A stretch of DNA of 64,000 nucleotides from Euptelea pleiosperma. Lineage: Eukaryota; Streptophyta; Magnoliopsida; Ranunculales; Eupteleaceae. The stretch spans positions 37,834,225-37,898,224 of the forward strand of contig CM068545.1 in assembly GCA_035048495.1 (NCBI GenBank), read 5' to 3'. Below, in pieces: positions 11,313-22,662 of the stretch; the stretch's first letter is position 1; each line of letters starts with the position of its first letter. The position numbers were made by a program, and so were the translations under genes. The notes under the pieces are model-generated. The model searched no databases. It worked only from the letters and a program-made list of their open reading frames with translations, and had not been told where the DNA came from.

Positions 11313-13843
11313 TGATATTCGCTCAAAAATGCTTATTTTAAGCAATTATCCTTTTAGCATTATCACACTCTCCTACGTAAAATTGCTATATTTATTTACT
11401 TTTCTACGTAAGAGTTTCTTCCATTGCGTAGAACACATTTTTCTGGTCAAAATGATATAATCGCATGCATTCATACACATTTTTTTGACCTACATGCGAA
11501 GCAGTTTTGTAGAATTCTCATTACACGATTTTTCTATCGTAGAAGCACTATTGGACAATTGTGATGGAATACGGGCCCACAACTGACTACTAGAGCCTTT
11601 GATCAAAGCGTAGAGAGCCAGTGGACTTAAACAAGAAGATATAAGCTCAAAGTGGGAAGAGTCAGAGAGTCGGAAAAGCCTGAGAGGAAATCAAGAGAGA
11701 AGGAGAGCCAAGCACCACGAGACGAGATTAAGGAGTATAAAGCTCAATCAACTGACACAAGATGAAGACTTGACCCATTGGTGAAGCATGCAGAAGACCA
11801 AGTCAAAGACCAGGGTTCAAGACCATCTACTAGCATTTTTCTGTAATTTTGTAATATTTTCTCTCTCCTCTCTCTAGATCATCATTCTCTCTCTGCTCAC
11901 TGATCCCAATCATCAGATCCTCTCTCCCCACTCAATCCTACGGCCTACCCTGGCCGATCTCTGTTATTATCCAGACTATCTTCTTAGTCGATCTGTTTAA
12001 GTACAGATCCCCGATCCTTTGATCCATTCTCTTATAGATTCCCTAGCTGACATGTGGCAGGCTTAGAATTGACTAGTGGCCCACCGACATCGTCACATGA
12101 ACCCACTATTCCCCTGGCCCATTGCACTTTGAACCCACGATTTTGGTGTAGCCCACAGCCCATAAAAATCATGGCCCGCCATTTAGTGGGCCCCGAGATT
12201 TTAAAATGCTTTAAATTAATTTTTAGAAATGAAGAAAGGGGGGGTCCACTAAATGGGGAAATCCCCCAAAGAAAAGAAGTTTTCTTTTAAAAGATTATAT
12301 ATATATATATATTTTATTTCAAAAAAATCCCATTTTCCATTAAAGGAAAGTGGGAGGTCTTATAAAGGAGAGGAGAAGGGTTCGTTTGAACCCTAATCCC
12401 TCTCCCATCCTTTCCTCTCCTACCCCAAACCCCCCCACGTTTTCCCCCTTCTCTTTCTACTTCTTTCTCCTTCTTCTTTTTCTCCTTCTTCATCTTCTTC
12501 TCTTTTTCTTCTTGCCGGAGTTGCAGAACTCCGGCCTTTTGTAACTCCTATTTCTTCTCCTTCCAAGCCATCTCCCCTACCTAGCTGGACAGCCAGCCAC
12601 CTGCTGCACCGCTCCCCACAAGCTACCGCCTCTTCTCTCCACCGCTACACTGCTCCATGCGCCTACAACCACCTTTGCAATGCCACCACAAACCAATCTC
12701 GCAACACCGTCTTCTCTGGCATCTGCCTACAGGTACGTTTTCTTCTTCTTCTTCTTCTTTTTCTTTTTTCTTTTGCTTTTGCCAGAGTTGCAGGTCTACA
12801 ACTCCGACCGGCAAACCATTTTCCCCACTTTTCGTCTCAACCTCCTTCTCTTCTTGTTTTTCCTCTTCTCCTCTCGAAAATAACCGTTGCTTCTCTCATT
12901 CCTCTGGTTCACCAGCAAGCAACCAAGTTGCTGCACAACACCGTCCACCGCCTTGCTCCACCTCCCTTCATCTTCTCCGGCTAGATCCACCACCATTATC
13001 ACCGCCCACCTCATCCGACAAATAAGAGTTGCAGACCAGCAATGTCTGAATCACCACACATTGCTAATCTACGACTCCAAATCTCGTCTCCACGATCTCA
13101 ACCTCCACGTTTTCACCACGCTGCCCCCTACTATCCTCTCTCTCCTTGCTAAAGTGTGACCTGCAACTCCCAAGTTGCAGATCAGATCTACAACATACCC
13201 ATGAACACTAGTCACCACCGTTAAAGCACCCTACTCCTCCATCTTCTTCACCACCCTAACAAGTTTCCCACCATGTTTCTCTTGACCGAACTCAATTCCT
13301 ATTGGCTACTCATCAATGGTCGATCTCGCCAATCTCCAAGCCTTCCATCATGGTAGTTCTCTCTAGGATTTTTTCTCCTTTCTCTCTCTCAATCTCTCTC
13401 TCTCTACTTGCTTCTTTCTCTATAGATTCTTCTTCAATGTTTTTATTTCTTTGTTAAATGTTTAGTGAGCATGTTTTTACTTGAGTGAAAGTTTGTAAGT
13501 TGACAGTTAAGTTGAATAAAATAGATTAAATTTTATGAAATGCACTCCATTCCAATTCTAGTTTAATATTGTTCTTAATTGAGTAATGCAATTCTCTCTC
13601 TAAAAAGAAAGTGTTTTAAACCCTGATTTCTCCATCTCTCTCATCCCACCATAATTTCTGCCAAGTCTCTGTTATTCAATGCTCTCATTTGCGCTAACCC
13701 GACTAATCCCGAGTGCGGATCGACATCCGACATGAATCCCTATACAAATCTCTGAATTTTGTAGGAATAATCTCAGATAAATTTACAAATCTTGTTGATT
13801 CTAGGGTTTCCATAACCAACGACGCGAAAAAACCCTACTTTCA
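11313..13843 (+). mobile_element. 3' LTR (C) of the Athila-type element
   Basis: It begins TGATATTCGC right after the polypurine tract GGTTGGGGGTTG and ends CCTACTTTCA at 13843. The 5' flank is the element's own internal region, and no 5-bp duplication is seen across this LTR alone. It is therefore the 3' LTR of the element whose pol lies at 2-9353, and the 5' LTR is off the left edge. The expected target duplication is CTAGT (13844-13848). It contains the family hairpins at 12514-12535 and 12780-12808, a B-box at 11814-11824, and CTT/CTC microsatellites. Confidence 0.88.
12514..12535. repeat. LTR hairpin palindrome in LTR C
   Basis: GCCGGAGTTGCAGAACTCCGGC, a shortened form of the family hairpin. 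A degenerate second copy lies at about 12780-12808. Confidence 0.85.
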
Positions 13844-14238
13844 CTAGTTATTTGCTTTTATTTTTGTACCTTTGTCATTTGTGACAAAAATGGGGAGAGA
13901 AAAATCATAGAGGTAAAAAAGTAGATGCATGAGATAATGGAGAGAAATTTAGGGGGAGAAAAATTATTGCATTATTTTTCTAATTTATCTACCATATGAT
14001 GTGCATAATTAACTTACTGCATGTTTTTCATTATCTATCTTTGCAGATGATATTACACGTGGTATATATTGTTGGTGGATGTACAAGAAACAGATCAAAG
14101 AAAATATCCATTATCTGTTTGTTATCTCCGAGAGGTTGTGAGAAAGTAAGTAAATCATTTAAAGGGTTGGGTTGTAATTTTTTTGTTTACTCTTTATATG
14201 AGTAATGTTTTTGTCACGGAATTTCCAAAGGTGGAGAT
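13844..14238 (+). mobile_element. 3' end of internal region of SIRE-like element I
   Basis: This non-coding stretch matches, by eye, the regions just before the 3' LTRs of elements D (19385-19777) and G (38330-38682). It has the TTTGTCA...TGACAAAAA-G-rich motif (13873-13900), ATGCATGAGATA, GTGCATAATTAACT and a final purine tract AAAGGTGGAGAT (14227-14238). The Athila-type element was inserted into this older element at 13843/13844. The rest of I is off the left edge. Confidence 0.75.
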
Positions 14239-14297
14239 TGTAAAGAATAATTTCTTATTCTAGTTTTGGCAAAGATTTCGTGTGACTGGTATTATGC
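14239..14297 (+). mobile_element. 5' start of the 3' LTR of element I (truncated)
   Basis: TGTAAAGAATAATTTC... resembles the D/G LTR start TGTAAGGAATATTTTC and directly follows the purine tract. After about 60 bp it breaks into antisense gag of element E. The distal part of the same LTR reappears at 44140-44648. About 1.07 kb of the LTR between these two pieces is missing. Confidence 0.65.
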
Positions 14298-14527
14298 TAG
14301 TATGCATCTTTCTCTCCCATACTCCATTCTCTTTTCGATTTAATAGCAATGGTAGTTGATTCACCAATAGTCATTGCTACAGTAGGGAATGTCCATCCCA
14401 CTTCTAATGATTCCCAAATCCGCTCATCCAGAGATTTTAAAAAAATCTTCATTCTAGCCTTCCAGTAGACGTAATTAGTACCATGGAATAGAGGAGGTCT
14501 AGACACAGAAAATCCCTCTTGACTCAT
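14297..14527 (-). pseudogene. SIRE-type Gag N-terminus, partial extra copy of element E
   Basis: An uninterrupted N-terminal Gag segment of a Ty1/copia SIRE-type element, from an ATG at 14527 (MSQEGF...). It contains the PPLFHGTNYVYWKARM motif typical of this Gag family. It breaks off at the junction with element I at about 14298. A primer-binding-site match lies just upstream (14589-14602). The same region in the main copy of E carries a stop codon and the G insertion. This is therefore a second, separately decayed internal region, next to what is otherwise E's 3' LTR. Confidence 0.8.
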
Positions 14528-14588
14528 GGTTATTCTAAGGGAACTAAGGATCACACTTAGGTTGTTAAGCCCTTCACAAAGTGACATT

Positions 14589-14602
14589 GCTCTGATACCA
14601 AT
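14589..14602 (-). other. Primer binding site (initiator Met tRNA), extra copy of E
   Basis: GCTCTGATACCAAT on + is ATTGGTATCAGAGC on minus, the standard iMet-tRNA primer site, directly after an LTR terminus (...GGAAATTTCA). Confidence 0.85.
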
Positions 14603-15208
14603 TGAAATTTCCTTTTAATTATCACTTTAAGTCCTAGAGGGGGTGAATAGGACAATTTTTTATTTCTCTGCAGATTCTATATGGATTTAAAAATTAATGA
14701 TCACACGAGGCGGAAAAGGATCAAGCAATTAAAATATGAATCATCCACAGAACATAGATATGGGAAAATCTGACACAAAATATGCAAACATTCACAATTA
14801 CACGAGACTCGAATTTATAGTGGTTCGGCGACTCCGCACCTATGTCCATTGTCCAATACTCAATAAGAGTAATATTATATTATCTCAATCATGCATTACA
14901 ACATATCCAATTGATTATAAATAATCCACTAACTAAGATATCACTTAGTTTTAATCTAACGAGAATCACTTCTCACTCACCTAGAGAGTTAGCCTAGGCC
15001 AGTAGTCTATTTAGAGAATTCTTTTCTCATTGATCTACAATCCTCAACTTAGTTAGATGAGTCCCCACCCATCCACCAATCACAAAATATTCAGTGTTCA
15101 TAAATTTTGAATTCAATCAAAAAGGTATTTGATCATAGAGACACTTACCTTTCGATGAATACGATCAAATGGAAAATCCTTCTGAGAAAAATTCGTCTAA
15201 GAGACACT
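14603..15208 (-). mobile_element. SIRE-like element E, LTR adjoining pol (left piece)
   Basis: The minus-strand LTR of E is split by element D; the other piece is 21399-22255. Its end TGAAATTTCC at 14603 matches the E 5' LTR at 42628. Summed without D the LTR is about 1463 bp, against 1512 bp for the other LTR. Its last five bases, ACACT (15204-15208), are the target duplication of D. Confidence 0.88.
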
Positions 15209-15551
15209 TGTAAGGAATATTTTCATATTCAATTTGGCAAAGATTCTATTTGACATAAAAACATTCTTGTAACCGTTCCTACGAGTACTAGTGAGTGTGA
15301 AGATATCGTGGTACGCATATTTCGCCAACTACGTGAAGACTAAAAGACAAAGACAGCAAGAATCAGACGGTTGACGACATGAGTCATCTGAGTAACTACC
15401 AATTTGTCAGTTAAAGATTGTGTACGCTCGATTAGGAAGGTAAGTGACTTAGTGGCCATAGGAGTTGTTTAAAATATATAAAATATAACGGTCAAACATA
15501 GTCATTGGACAAACCCGAGTCTAAGTCAATTATATTGACTAATGGGATAGT

Positions 15552-15911
15552 CCAATCGATTGGACATGTATTCCCAATCGATTGGACATAGCCCAATCGA
15601 TTGGAGACACTGTGTAATCGATTGGAGACTACGAGGCAGAAACTTATTTGAGCACAATCGATTGGAGACTCTGTAAAATCGATTGGAGCTTTCGGAATAG
15701 AAATCTTTTTGAGTACAGTCGATTGGAGACTCTGTGTAATCGATCGGAGTCCTCGGGACAAAAAGTTTTATTAGTCAAATCGATTGGAAAACCCTGTGCA
15801 ATCGATTGGTGCCTTTGGAATAGAAATCTTATTGAGTCCAATCGATTGGACACTTATCCCCCAATCGATTGGACATGACCCAATCGATTGTACCAAGTGT
15901 AAAATCGATTG
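15552..15911. repeat. Array of about 14 CCAATCGATTGG palindromes in the D 5' LTR
   Basis: AATCGATT cores (a few one-base variants) start at 15554, 15576, 15595, 15616, 15656, 15677, 15717, 15738, 15778, 15800, 15840, 15863, 15882 and 15902. Steps are about 19-23 or 40 bp. The central part is a 61-62 bp tandem unit holding two palindromes 21-22 bp apart. Full copies read CCAATCGATTGG, a perfect 12-bp dyad made of CCAAT and its complement. The array lies upstream of the LTR TATA box, where U3 regulatory sites are expected. Confidence 0.93.
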
Positions 15912-15997
15912 GACCTTGAACAGAATTGGTCTTTCTCAGATCCAAAATTCTAGGTTCCATCATCCCACGTTCCACACGACTCAGGGTCTTGGAATTC

Positions 15998-16006
15998 TAT
16001 AAATAG
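15998..16006 (+). promoter_or_regulatory. TATA box of the D 5' LTR
   Basis: TATAAATAG, about 90 bp after the palindrome array. It is conserved at 20548-20556 in the 3' LTR and as TATAAATA at 32303 and 39452 in the LTRs of G. Confidence 0.8.
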
Positions 16007-16838
16007 AACCCTTCTAGGCCTTCTCTAAATACACACAAAGTGACTCAATCTTCAAGAGAGAGAAGCAAAGGCTTTATTTATTAGAGTGTCCATTCGAATA
16101 GCAAGAAGCTTTTCCATTCACATCTTGTGAGTTTGTTCTCTTCTTAATCAAAGTCAAGAGCTTGATCCTTTACTCAGCTTGAGTTTTCCACTTCTATATT
16201 CAACCTCGTAAGCTTGAGTGTACCAGTGTGACTCAACACCTTTTGAGCAACTTGAGGTTCAGGGTGTAATGAATCCTTCACTTTCTGCAAAGGTGGGAGT
16301 GTTGAGAATTAAGATCGGAGGAGCCGATCGACGGTAGGTTTGGGGTGTACCAAACTGAACAAGTGGATAATGCTTCTTGGCTGAAAGGACGCGCATGGAT
16401 TCGTGGCATTGATTCAGAGGACGTGGACGCATCAGCAGTAGGCCTTGGCTAAGGTTGGAAGCTGTATTTGCAACGGTGCTGCGTAGGTAACCTTTGTTTC
16501 GTTTAACTTTTTAGTTAGTGATACTTTCCGTCTGGACGTGGTCCCATGGTTTTTCCTTGGCTAAGATTTCCACGTAAAAATCTCTTGTCTTGTGTGATTG
16601 TTTGTTTATATTTCACAATCTATTTTGATTAGATCAAATGACAAAAAGATAATATATCATAGAGGTATATTTGATTTGAGTCGGTTGTGATAATCTTTTA
16701 TCAAACAACCAAAACATGCGATTTTATTCCCTTACCATTGACCAGTAAAACTGTGTAGGTATAATCAATTTTAAATACCTAATCAACCCCCCTTCTAGGT
16801 ATATTGAGTTAAAGAAACCGGACCAGTAAAATTTCAAT

Positions 16839-16856
16839 TAGTATCAGAGCTAGGTT
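16839..16856 (+). other. Primer binding site of element D
   Basis: TAGTATCAGAGCTAGGTT follows the LTR end by 2 nt. It fits the iMet-tRNA site TGGTATCAGAGC with one mismatch. Confidence 0.85.
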
Positions 16857-16926
16857 ATTCTATTTAAGGTTTAATCACCTGAATTTATATTCCTACAAAA
16901 CCAGTTCATTTTTTTCATTTATAAAT

Positions 16927-17679
16927 ATGCCTAAAGAAGGGTTCACTATCAATAGCCATAGTGACTCAGACAGTAAAGATCAAAGCGATCTTTATACTAC
17001 TTATCAAGAGCTATATAAAGAAAGCTTTAGACTGACCAAAGCAAATAAGAAATTCACTAATAAGGTTGAATTTCTTGACTCTGAAAATTCTTCTTGTAAA
17101 CTAAACAATAATGAATTATCTGTGCTAGTTGGTCAGCTTAGGGAAGAGAAGAAATCTCTTCAAGAAAGAAACAAGTTCTTGGAATACGAGCTCCAAACTT
17201 GTACGGATGCTAAAATGTTTTTAGAAAGTGAGCATGAAAAATATGAAACTAATTTTAGACAGCATGAAGAAGAGAAAGCTAGCCTCCAAGACAAAGTTCA
17301 ATTTCTTGAAACTGATTATCAGGAATGTCTAGAGAAGAGGAAGTCACTTGAACTTGAACTAGTTCAACTGAAAAAGGACTTGCCCTATATTTCTCAAAGC
17401 ACTGAGAAATTAAATGAGATTCTAAGTGTGGGACAAAGATGTGGAGACAAGCGGGGACTTGGATATGTTGATAATGCTGATACCCCATCGTCTTCAGGAA
17501 CTAAATTTGTAAAAGTCAAAGTTCCTTCCACACCACAGGTTGATCAACATATACCCAAATCAATTATACATGTGCATGTTTGTAATTACTGTAGGGGTAA
17601 AGGTCACCTGAGCAAGAATTGCTTTCAAAAGATGAGAGATACCATGGTTCCTCCCAAGAGAAAATCATATGGGAACTAA
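16927..17679 (+). CDS. Truncated SIRE-like Gag: coiled coil plus CCHC zinc knuckle (250 aa)
   Basis: The only open frame of element D, from an ATG about 90 nt after the PBS. Residues of roughly 15-160 are rich in Glu/Lys/Leu heptads and predict a long coiled coil. Near residue 218 there is a C-x2-C-x4-H-x4-C knuckle (CNYCRGKGHLSKNC), a nucleic-acid binding motif of Gag nucleocapsids. It matches the 34336-34887 frame of G by layout and by local motifs such as DEILRVG / NEILSVG and YGDK / CGDKRGLGY. The usual N-terminal capsid part (PPLF...YWK) is absent. It could be a packaging protein or simply a remnant that stayed open. Function is inferred. Confidence 0.7.
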   Translation: MPKEGFTINSHSDSDSKDQSDLYTTYQELYKESFRLTKANKKFTNKVEFLDSENSSCKLNNNELSVLVGQLREEKKSLQERNKFLEYELQTCTDAKMFLESEHEKYETNFRQHEEEKASLQDKVQFLETDYQECLEKRKSLELELVQLKKDLPYISQSTEKLNEILSVGQRCGDKRGLGYVDNADTPSSSGTKFVKVKVPSTPQVDQHIPKSIIHVHVCNYCRGKGHLSKNCFQKMRDTMVPPKRKSYGN

Positions 17680-19765
17680 GGAGATCTACTCCATAAAATG
17701 ACAGTCTTGCATCAAAAGTCAGATGCCTTGAGTAGAGAGATTGCTAACCTTATGAAACTCAAGAGCACCCAGGCTCAAAGGGCTCAGAATAAGATGACAA
17801 ATAAAAAGAAAAATGTCGATCTCTTCACCGCCTAAACAAATGACAAAGAAAAAGAACCCACCTACATGGTATAAGACCATATGGGTGAGAAAGGAATGAC
17901 CAATAAATCTAGATTCAATTTGGAGTAAATTCCTTATAAAGTCTAGTGGCACTTGTCCCATTGTTCGAATAAATGTGGTCCATTACACTCTTCTCTATTT
18001 TATGATTGTATATCTTTTTTGAGTTGAGTGTGTAATTTTGTTTTAGGATTTTGTTTTCTTCATAGTTGTCTATTTATTTTAGATCTTTGCTTATTTGCAT
18101 TGCTTTGAATTCATGTATTCAAAAACAAAATCAAAAATTTGAAAATCAAAAATTATTTTGTGTCATGTTTAGGATTTTGTTTTAGAGTTGTGCATTGCAT
18201 AAGTGTTTTTAATATGATAGGCATTAAAGCTAGAAAATTCTAGAACCAGGACTTGACACAAGGTAAATTGAGACTAGATCATTATAGAAAACTCTAGAAT
18301 ATTTAGAGGATTAGTCTATTTTACTAATTCTCAGTTAGTGGATGTTCATAAGTTTTAACTTGTTATTCACATGCACACTGACTGACACTGGTTGGGACTG
18401 GATTTAATTGAGGTAATAAATCCAATACTGTATGGGAATCAGAAAGAAACTTTTACTTTTCATGACTTCAAATTAGTTGTGTTCCTACTTTCAGTTGATT
18501 TTGAAATTACAATATAATCGACTGTTGGCCTCCCTGTGTGATAGTTCTCCATGGAAAGAGCTACCTCAAGTGGACGTGATAAAATCTGTATAGCCATGAT
18601 CTATATAAAAATCTGATTACTTAATGCTACAGAGAGGATATCATACCAACCGAGTGTGAAAGCTACCAAACCGACCAAGTGTCAAAAGATGAGAACTTGA
18701 AAAATGAAATTCTGATTAAACAAGTGAGTGAGAAATAACCATGTTTGCTACAAAAGTAATGTGAAATCACATTAGCAAATACACTTGTAAATAGAGAGTT
18801 AGTGAGAACCTATTAGCTCTAATGAGGATTTCATGGTTCGATACAGGATACCTCCAGATTTTGAGTAAAGTATTTAGATTTTTACTAACATCTGTCTTAT
18901 ACCCTAAGAAGTGGAAAGTCAGATCACAGTACACCCAAGTGAAAGAAATCGAAAATTCAATTAAAGTGTACTAGTTTGACTGACTGGCTCTGATAAATGG
19001 CCTAGATTGACTGCATTTAAATAATTCAAGATTAAACTGAGTAGTTAAGTCTAAAATCCTAGGTTTGATATTTGTTAGTGCCAATCACATTGAAACTCAT
19101 TATTATTGCATTTAACTTGACTTTTCATAAATTTTAGCATTCTTCAGATTTGACCTTTTTTGGATTGATCTGATTTGAGTTCTGTGAGTTGTAAATCTTT
19201 TTAGAGATGATTTAAAATTTTAAAATTCATTTGAAAAAAATTTATGATTGGGTAAATGGTTTCACCAAAATTTAAACCATTGATGTATTTAGACTATGCA
19301 TCATGTCTATCCTTTAGTCTTTATACTTGTAATCATGTTGCACCAATGCACTTGTTTCTCATGATAATATTCATTGCATACTTGTTATGTGCTTATATTT
19401 CTGTACATTTGTCAATCTGTGACAAAAAGGGGGAGAAAAAATCATAGCGGTAAAAATAAGTTGATGCATGAGATAGGGGAGAAATTTAGGAAGAGAAAAA
19501 ATTTTCATTATTTTTTTTAATTTCTCTACTTGTGATGTGCATAATTAACTCACTGCATTTTAATGATTTATTGATTGCCAATGATATTACATGGTATGTA
19601 TTGTTGGTAGAATGTATAGGGAACAGATCAAAAGTCATTACACTATATCTGTTCGATTATCTCCAAGAGAGTGTGAGATAGTGAGTGAATCGTGTAAGAG
19701 GGTGGGATTGTATCTTCTATTTTTTACCTTCTTTATGATTAAATATTTTTTGTCACGAAATTGCC
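17680..19765 (+). other. Non-coding filler of element D in place of pol
   Basis: About 2.1 kb with no convincing coding sequence. Blocks around 18350-18600 (CATGCACACTGA..., CATGACTTCAAATTAG...GTTCCT, GTCGACTG-like ATCGACTGTTGGCCTCCC) match 35530-35760 in element G. Near 19405-19437 is the conserved TTTGTCAATCTGTGACAAAAAGGGGGAG motif, also found before the other SIRE-like 3' LTRs. Confidence 0.75.
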
Positions 19766-19777
19766 AAAGGGGGAGAT
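19766..19777 (+). other. Polypurine tract of element D
   Basis: AAAGGGGGAGAT directly before the 3' LTR start TGTAAGG; the site of plus-strand priming. Confidence 0.88.
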
Positions 19778-21393
19778 TGTAAGGAATATTTTCATATTCA
19801 ATTTGGCAAAGATTCTGTTTGACATAAAAACATTCTTGTAACCGTTCCTATGAGCACTAGTATAGTGTGAAGATGTCGTGGTACGCATACTTCGCCAACT
19901 ACGTGAAGACAAAAAGACAGAGATAGCAAGAATCAGACGGTTGACGACATGAGTCATCTGAGTAACTGCCGATTTGTCAGTTAAAGATCGTGTACGCTCG
20001 ATTAGGAAGGTAAGTGACTTAGTGGCCATAGGAGTTGTGTAAAATATATAAAATATAACGGTCAAACATAGTCATTGGACAAACCCGAGTCTAAGTCAAT
20101 TATATTGACTAATGGGATAGTCCAATCGATTGGACATGTATTCCCAATCGATTGGAGACACTGTGTAATAGATTGGAGACTACGAGGCAGAAACTTATTT
20201 GAGCACAATCGATTGGAGACTCTGTGGAATCGATTGGAGCTTTCGGGACAGAAATCTTTCTGAGTATAATCAATTGGAGACTCTGTGTAATCGATTGGAG
20301 TCTTCGGGACAGAAATTTTTATTAGTCAAATCGATTGAAAAACCCTATGCAATCAATTGGTGCCTTCGGAACAGAAATCTTATTGAGTCCAATCGATTGG
20401 ACACTTATCCCCAATCGATTGGACATGGCCCAATCGATTGTACCAAGTGTACAATCGATTGGACCTTAAACAAAATTGGTCTTTCTCAGATCCGAAATTC
20501 TAGGTTCCATCATCCCACGTTACACACGACTCAGGGTCTTGGAATTCTATAAATAGAACCCTTCTATGCCTTCTCTAAATACACACAGAGACACAGAGTG
20601 ACTCAATCTTCAAGAGAGAGAAGCAAAGGCTTTATTTATTAGAGTATCCATTCGAAGAGCAAGAAGTTTGTTTTCCATTCACATCTTGTGAGCTTGTTCT
20701 CTTCTTGATCAAAGTCAAGAGCTTGATCCTTTACTCAGCTTAGGTTTTCCACTTCTATATTCAACCTCGTAAGCCTGAGTGTACTAGTGTGACTCAACAC
20801 CTTTTGAGCAACTTGGGGTTCAGGGTGTACTGAATCCTTCACCTTCTGCAAAGGCGGGAGTGTTGAGAATTAAGATCGGAGGAGCCGATCGACGGTAGGT
20901 TTGGGATGTACCAAACTGAACAAGCGGATAAGGCTTCTTGGCTGGAAGGGCGCGCATGGATTCATGGCGTTGATTCAGAGGACGTGGACGTATCAGTAGT
21001 AGGCCTTGGCTAAGGTTGGAAGTTGTATTTGCAACGGTGCTGCGTAGGTAATCTTTGTTTCGTTTAACTTTTTAGTTAGTGATACTTTCCGTCTGGACGT
21101 GGTCCCGTGGTTTTTTCTTGGCTAAGGTTTCCATGTAAAAATATATTTTCTTGTGTGATTGTTTGTTTGTATTCTGCAATCTATCTTGATTAGATCAAAC
21201 GACAAAAAGACAATATACCACGGAGATATATTTGATTTGAGTCGGTTGTGATAATCTTTTATCAAACAACCAAGACATGCGATTTTATTCCCTTACCATC
21301 GACCAGTAAAACTATGTAGAATTAATTTTAAATACCTAATCAACCCCCCTTCTAGGTATATTGAGTTAAAGAAAATGGACCGGTAAAATTTCA
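19778..21393 (+). repeat. 3' LTR of element D
   Basis: 1616 bp, TGTAAGGAAT...AAAATTTCA, followed by ACACT. The palindrome array spans 20122-20462 with one unit fewer than in the 5' LTR. Open frames across the array (for example 20199-20552) are by-products of the repeat. Confidence 0.93.
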
Positions 21394-21398
21394 ACACT

Positions 21399-22255
21399 CT
21401 GCCAAGAGTTATCCTCTTCTTGGAAGAAGATGCTTGCAGAATAATAATAATAACTAATAGTCTCTTCAAACAGTTAGAGCCTTCATAAGGAATACACAGC
21501 TTTGCTCTAGTGAAGCTCTCACAAATTCCAGATCTCTAGACTCAAAGAATGATAATCAAAGAATATGAGATTAGAGATCTCTTGATTGGGTTGATTCTTA
21601 TGAGGGGAGAGGGCTCTAATTTATAAGCCAGCCTCCTATCAATAGAACTGAACCAAATATAGCCATTTGAAGGGCCAAAGTGTGCCTAAAATCGCAAAAG
21701 AGATTGAGTCAAAATGAGATCCGAAAAGGGGGGGTCGATCGCATGTTTGGTTGACCTTTTAGTCGGTAGCCCGCTCAGGTCAGCAATAAGTTTTTCCATA
21801 GCTGAGAGTTTCGGTCGATCGCATCTTTTTGGCCGGTCGACCGGACCTCTTAGTCCAGCACCAAACAATACTTATTTTAAGTAATTGTTCACATACACGT
21901 GATACCTAATTATCAATGAACCATCTAAGGTAAATCTTGATCCGCTGGCAACACATGGTATACCCTTAGATGTACATAAGTAACCGCAACACGAGATTCT
22001 TTATAGTTGAACGTTCGTTGAGTAAGAACGTACTTTCATCACTTAAATCTTCATGCTTGAGCTTTGACGTTGTCTTCAGTTGAGCTTGATTGATCTTGAA
22101 CACTTGCGTTGATTTTCTTTAGCTTTAATTCTTCTTTGACTTATTTTGTCGAAATCCACTTGATCTTTGACACTTTAGTCTTCAAGGATTCATAAACAAC
22201 GATATATATTTTCGAAGAACTAAGTATTCATGGGATTGACAACCGAGACTTTTCA
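21399..22255 (-). mobile_element. SIRE-like element E, LTR adjoining pol (right piece)
   Basis: Continuation of the E LTR after element D, ending (on +) ...GACTTTTCA at 22255. On minus this is the LTR start TGAAAAGTC. It holds GGTCGAT/GGTCGACCGG palindromic motifs (21734, 21814, 21836). Paired with 42628-44139, whose terminal sequences match. Confidence 0.88.
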
Positions 22256-22267
22256 ATCTCCCCATTT
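22256..22267 (-). other. Polypurine tract of element E
   Basis: Minus-strand AAATGGGGAGAT directly before the LTR. A second purine-rich motif with TTTGTCA...TGACAAAAAGGGGGAG lies about 400 bp upstream (on + 22663-22692). Confidence 0.85.
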
Positions 22268-22662
22268 GTCAATGCTATGACAAAAACAAATAACTACCCA
22301 ATTATATTATAATTTTTGCCCATCAAAAACAAATTAATAATGCCCCCCTAAGTACAATAACTACCCAAATAAATGATTTTTGAAAGATCAAAGGACAAGG
22401 GAGCAGCACAGTAGCTCACGATTAGTACCAAAATTCCTGTAACAACCTGTTGCTACAAAATAATCAACTTGACACAAAGAATCTTTGATAAAGCTTCTCA
22501 TTAGTATATTAGTTCAATAATACCAAAAACATCTTCTCAGTACATTAATCAAATAAAACTAAAAGATAGTAAGAATCACAGATATTTTATGACAAGTAAA
22601 TGAATAAAATAGATAGCAACAAGTGTATCAAGATCTATCAATATAATATCCATATAATTGAT

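Larger units (their letters stand above)
15209..16836 (+). repeat. 5' LTR of element D
   Basis: TGTAAGGAAT...AAAATTTCA, 1628 bp. From left to right it has a palindrome array (15552-15911), a TATA box (15998-16006), a transcribed leader, and a terminal part ending just before the PBS. It differs from the 3' LTR by scattered substitutions and by one extra palindrome unit. Confidence 0.93.
15209..21393 (+). mobile_element. Element D: complete but non-autonomous SIRE-like Ty1/copia element
   Basis: Two LTRs (15209-16836 and 19778-21393), an iMet-type PBS, a PPT and a perfect 5-bp duplication ACACT (15204-15208 and 21394-21398). The internal region is only about 2.9 kb. It encodes just the C-terminal coiled-coil/zinc-knuckle part of Gag (16927-17679) and has no protease, integrase, RT or RNase H. 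It would need enzymes from an autonomous relative. The non-coding filler shares blocks with element G, so this is a family and not a one-off deletion. It is inserted in the LTR of E. Confidence 0.95.

Noticed and set aside
15552..15911. Regularly spaced palindromes looking like a CRISPR array
   Set aside because: The repeats are 12-bp dyads in a plant LTR with no unique spacers or Cas genes, and the intervening sequence is itself tandemly repeated.
20199..20552. 117-codon frame across the D 3' LTR
   Set aside because: Produced by reading the 61-bp palindrome repeat; the matching frame in the 5' LTR is different.
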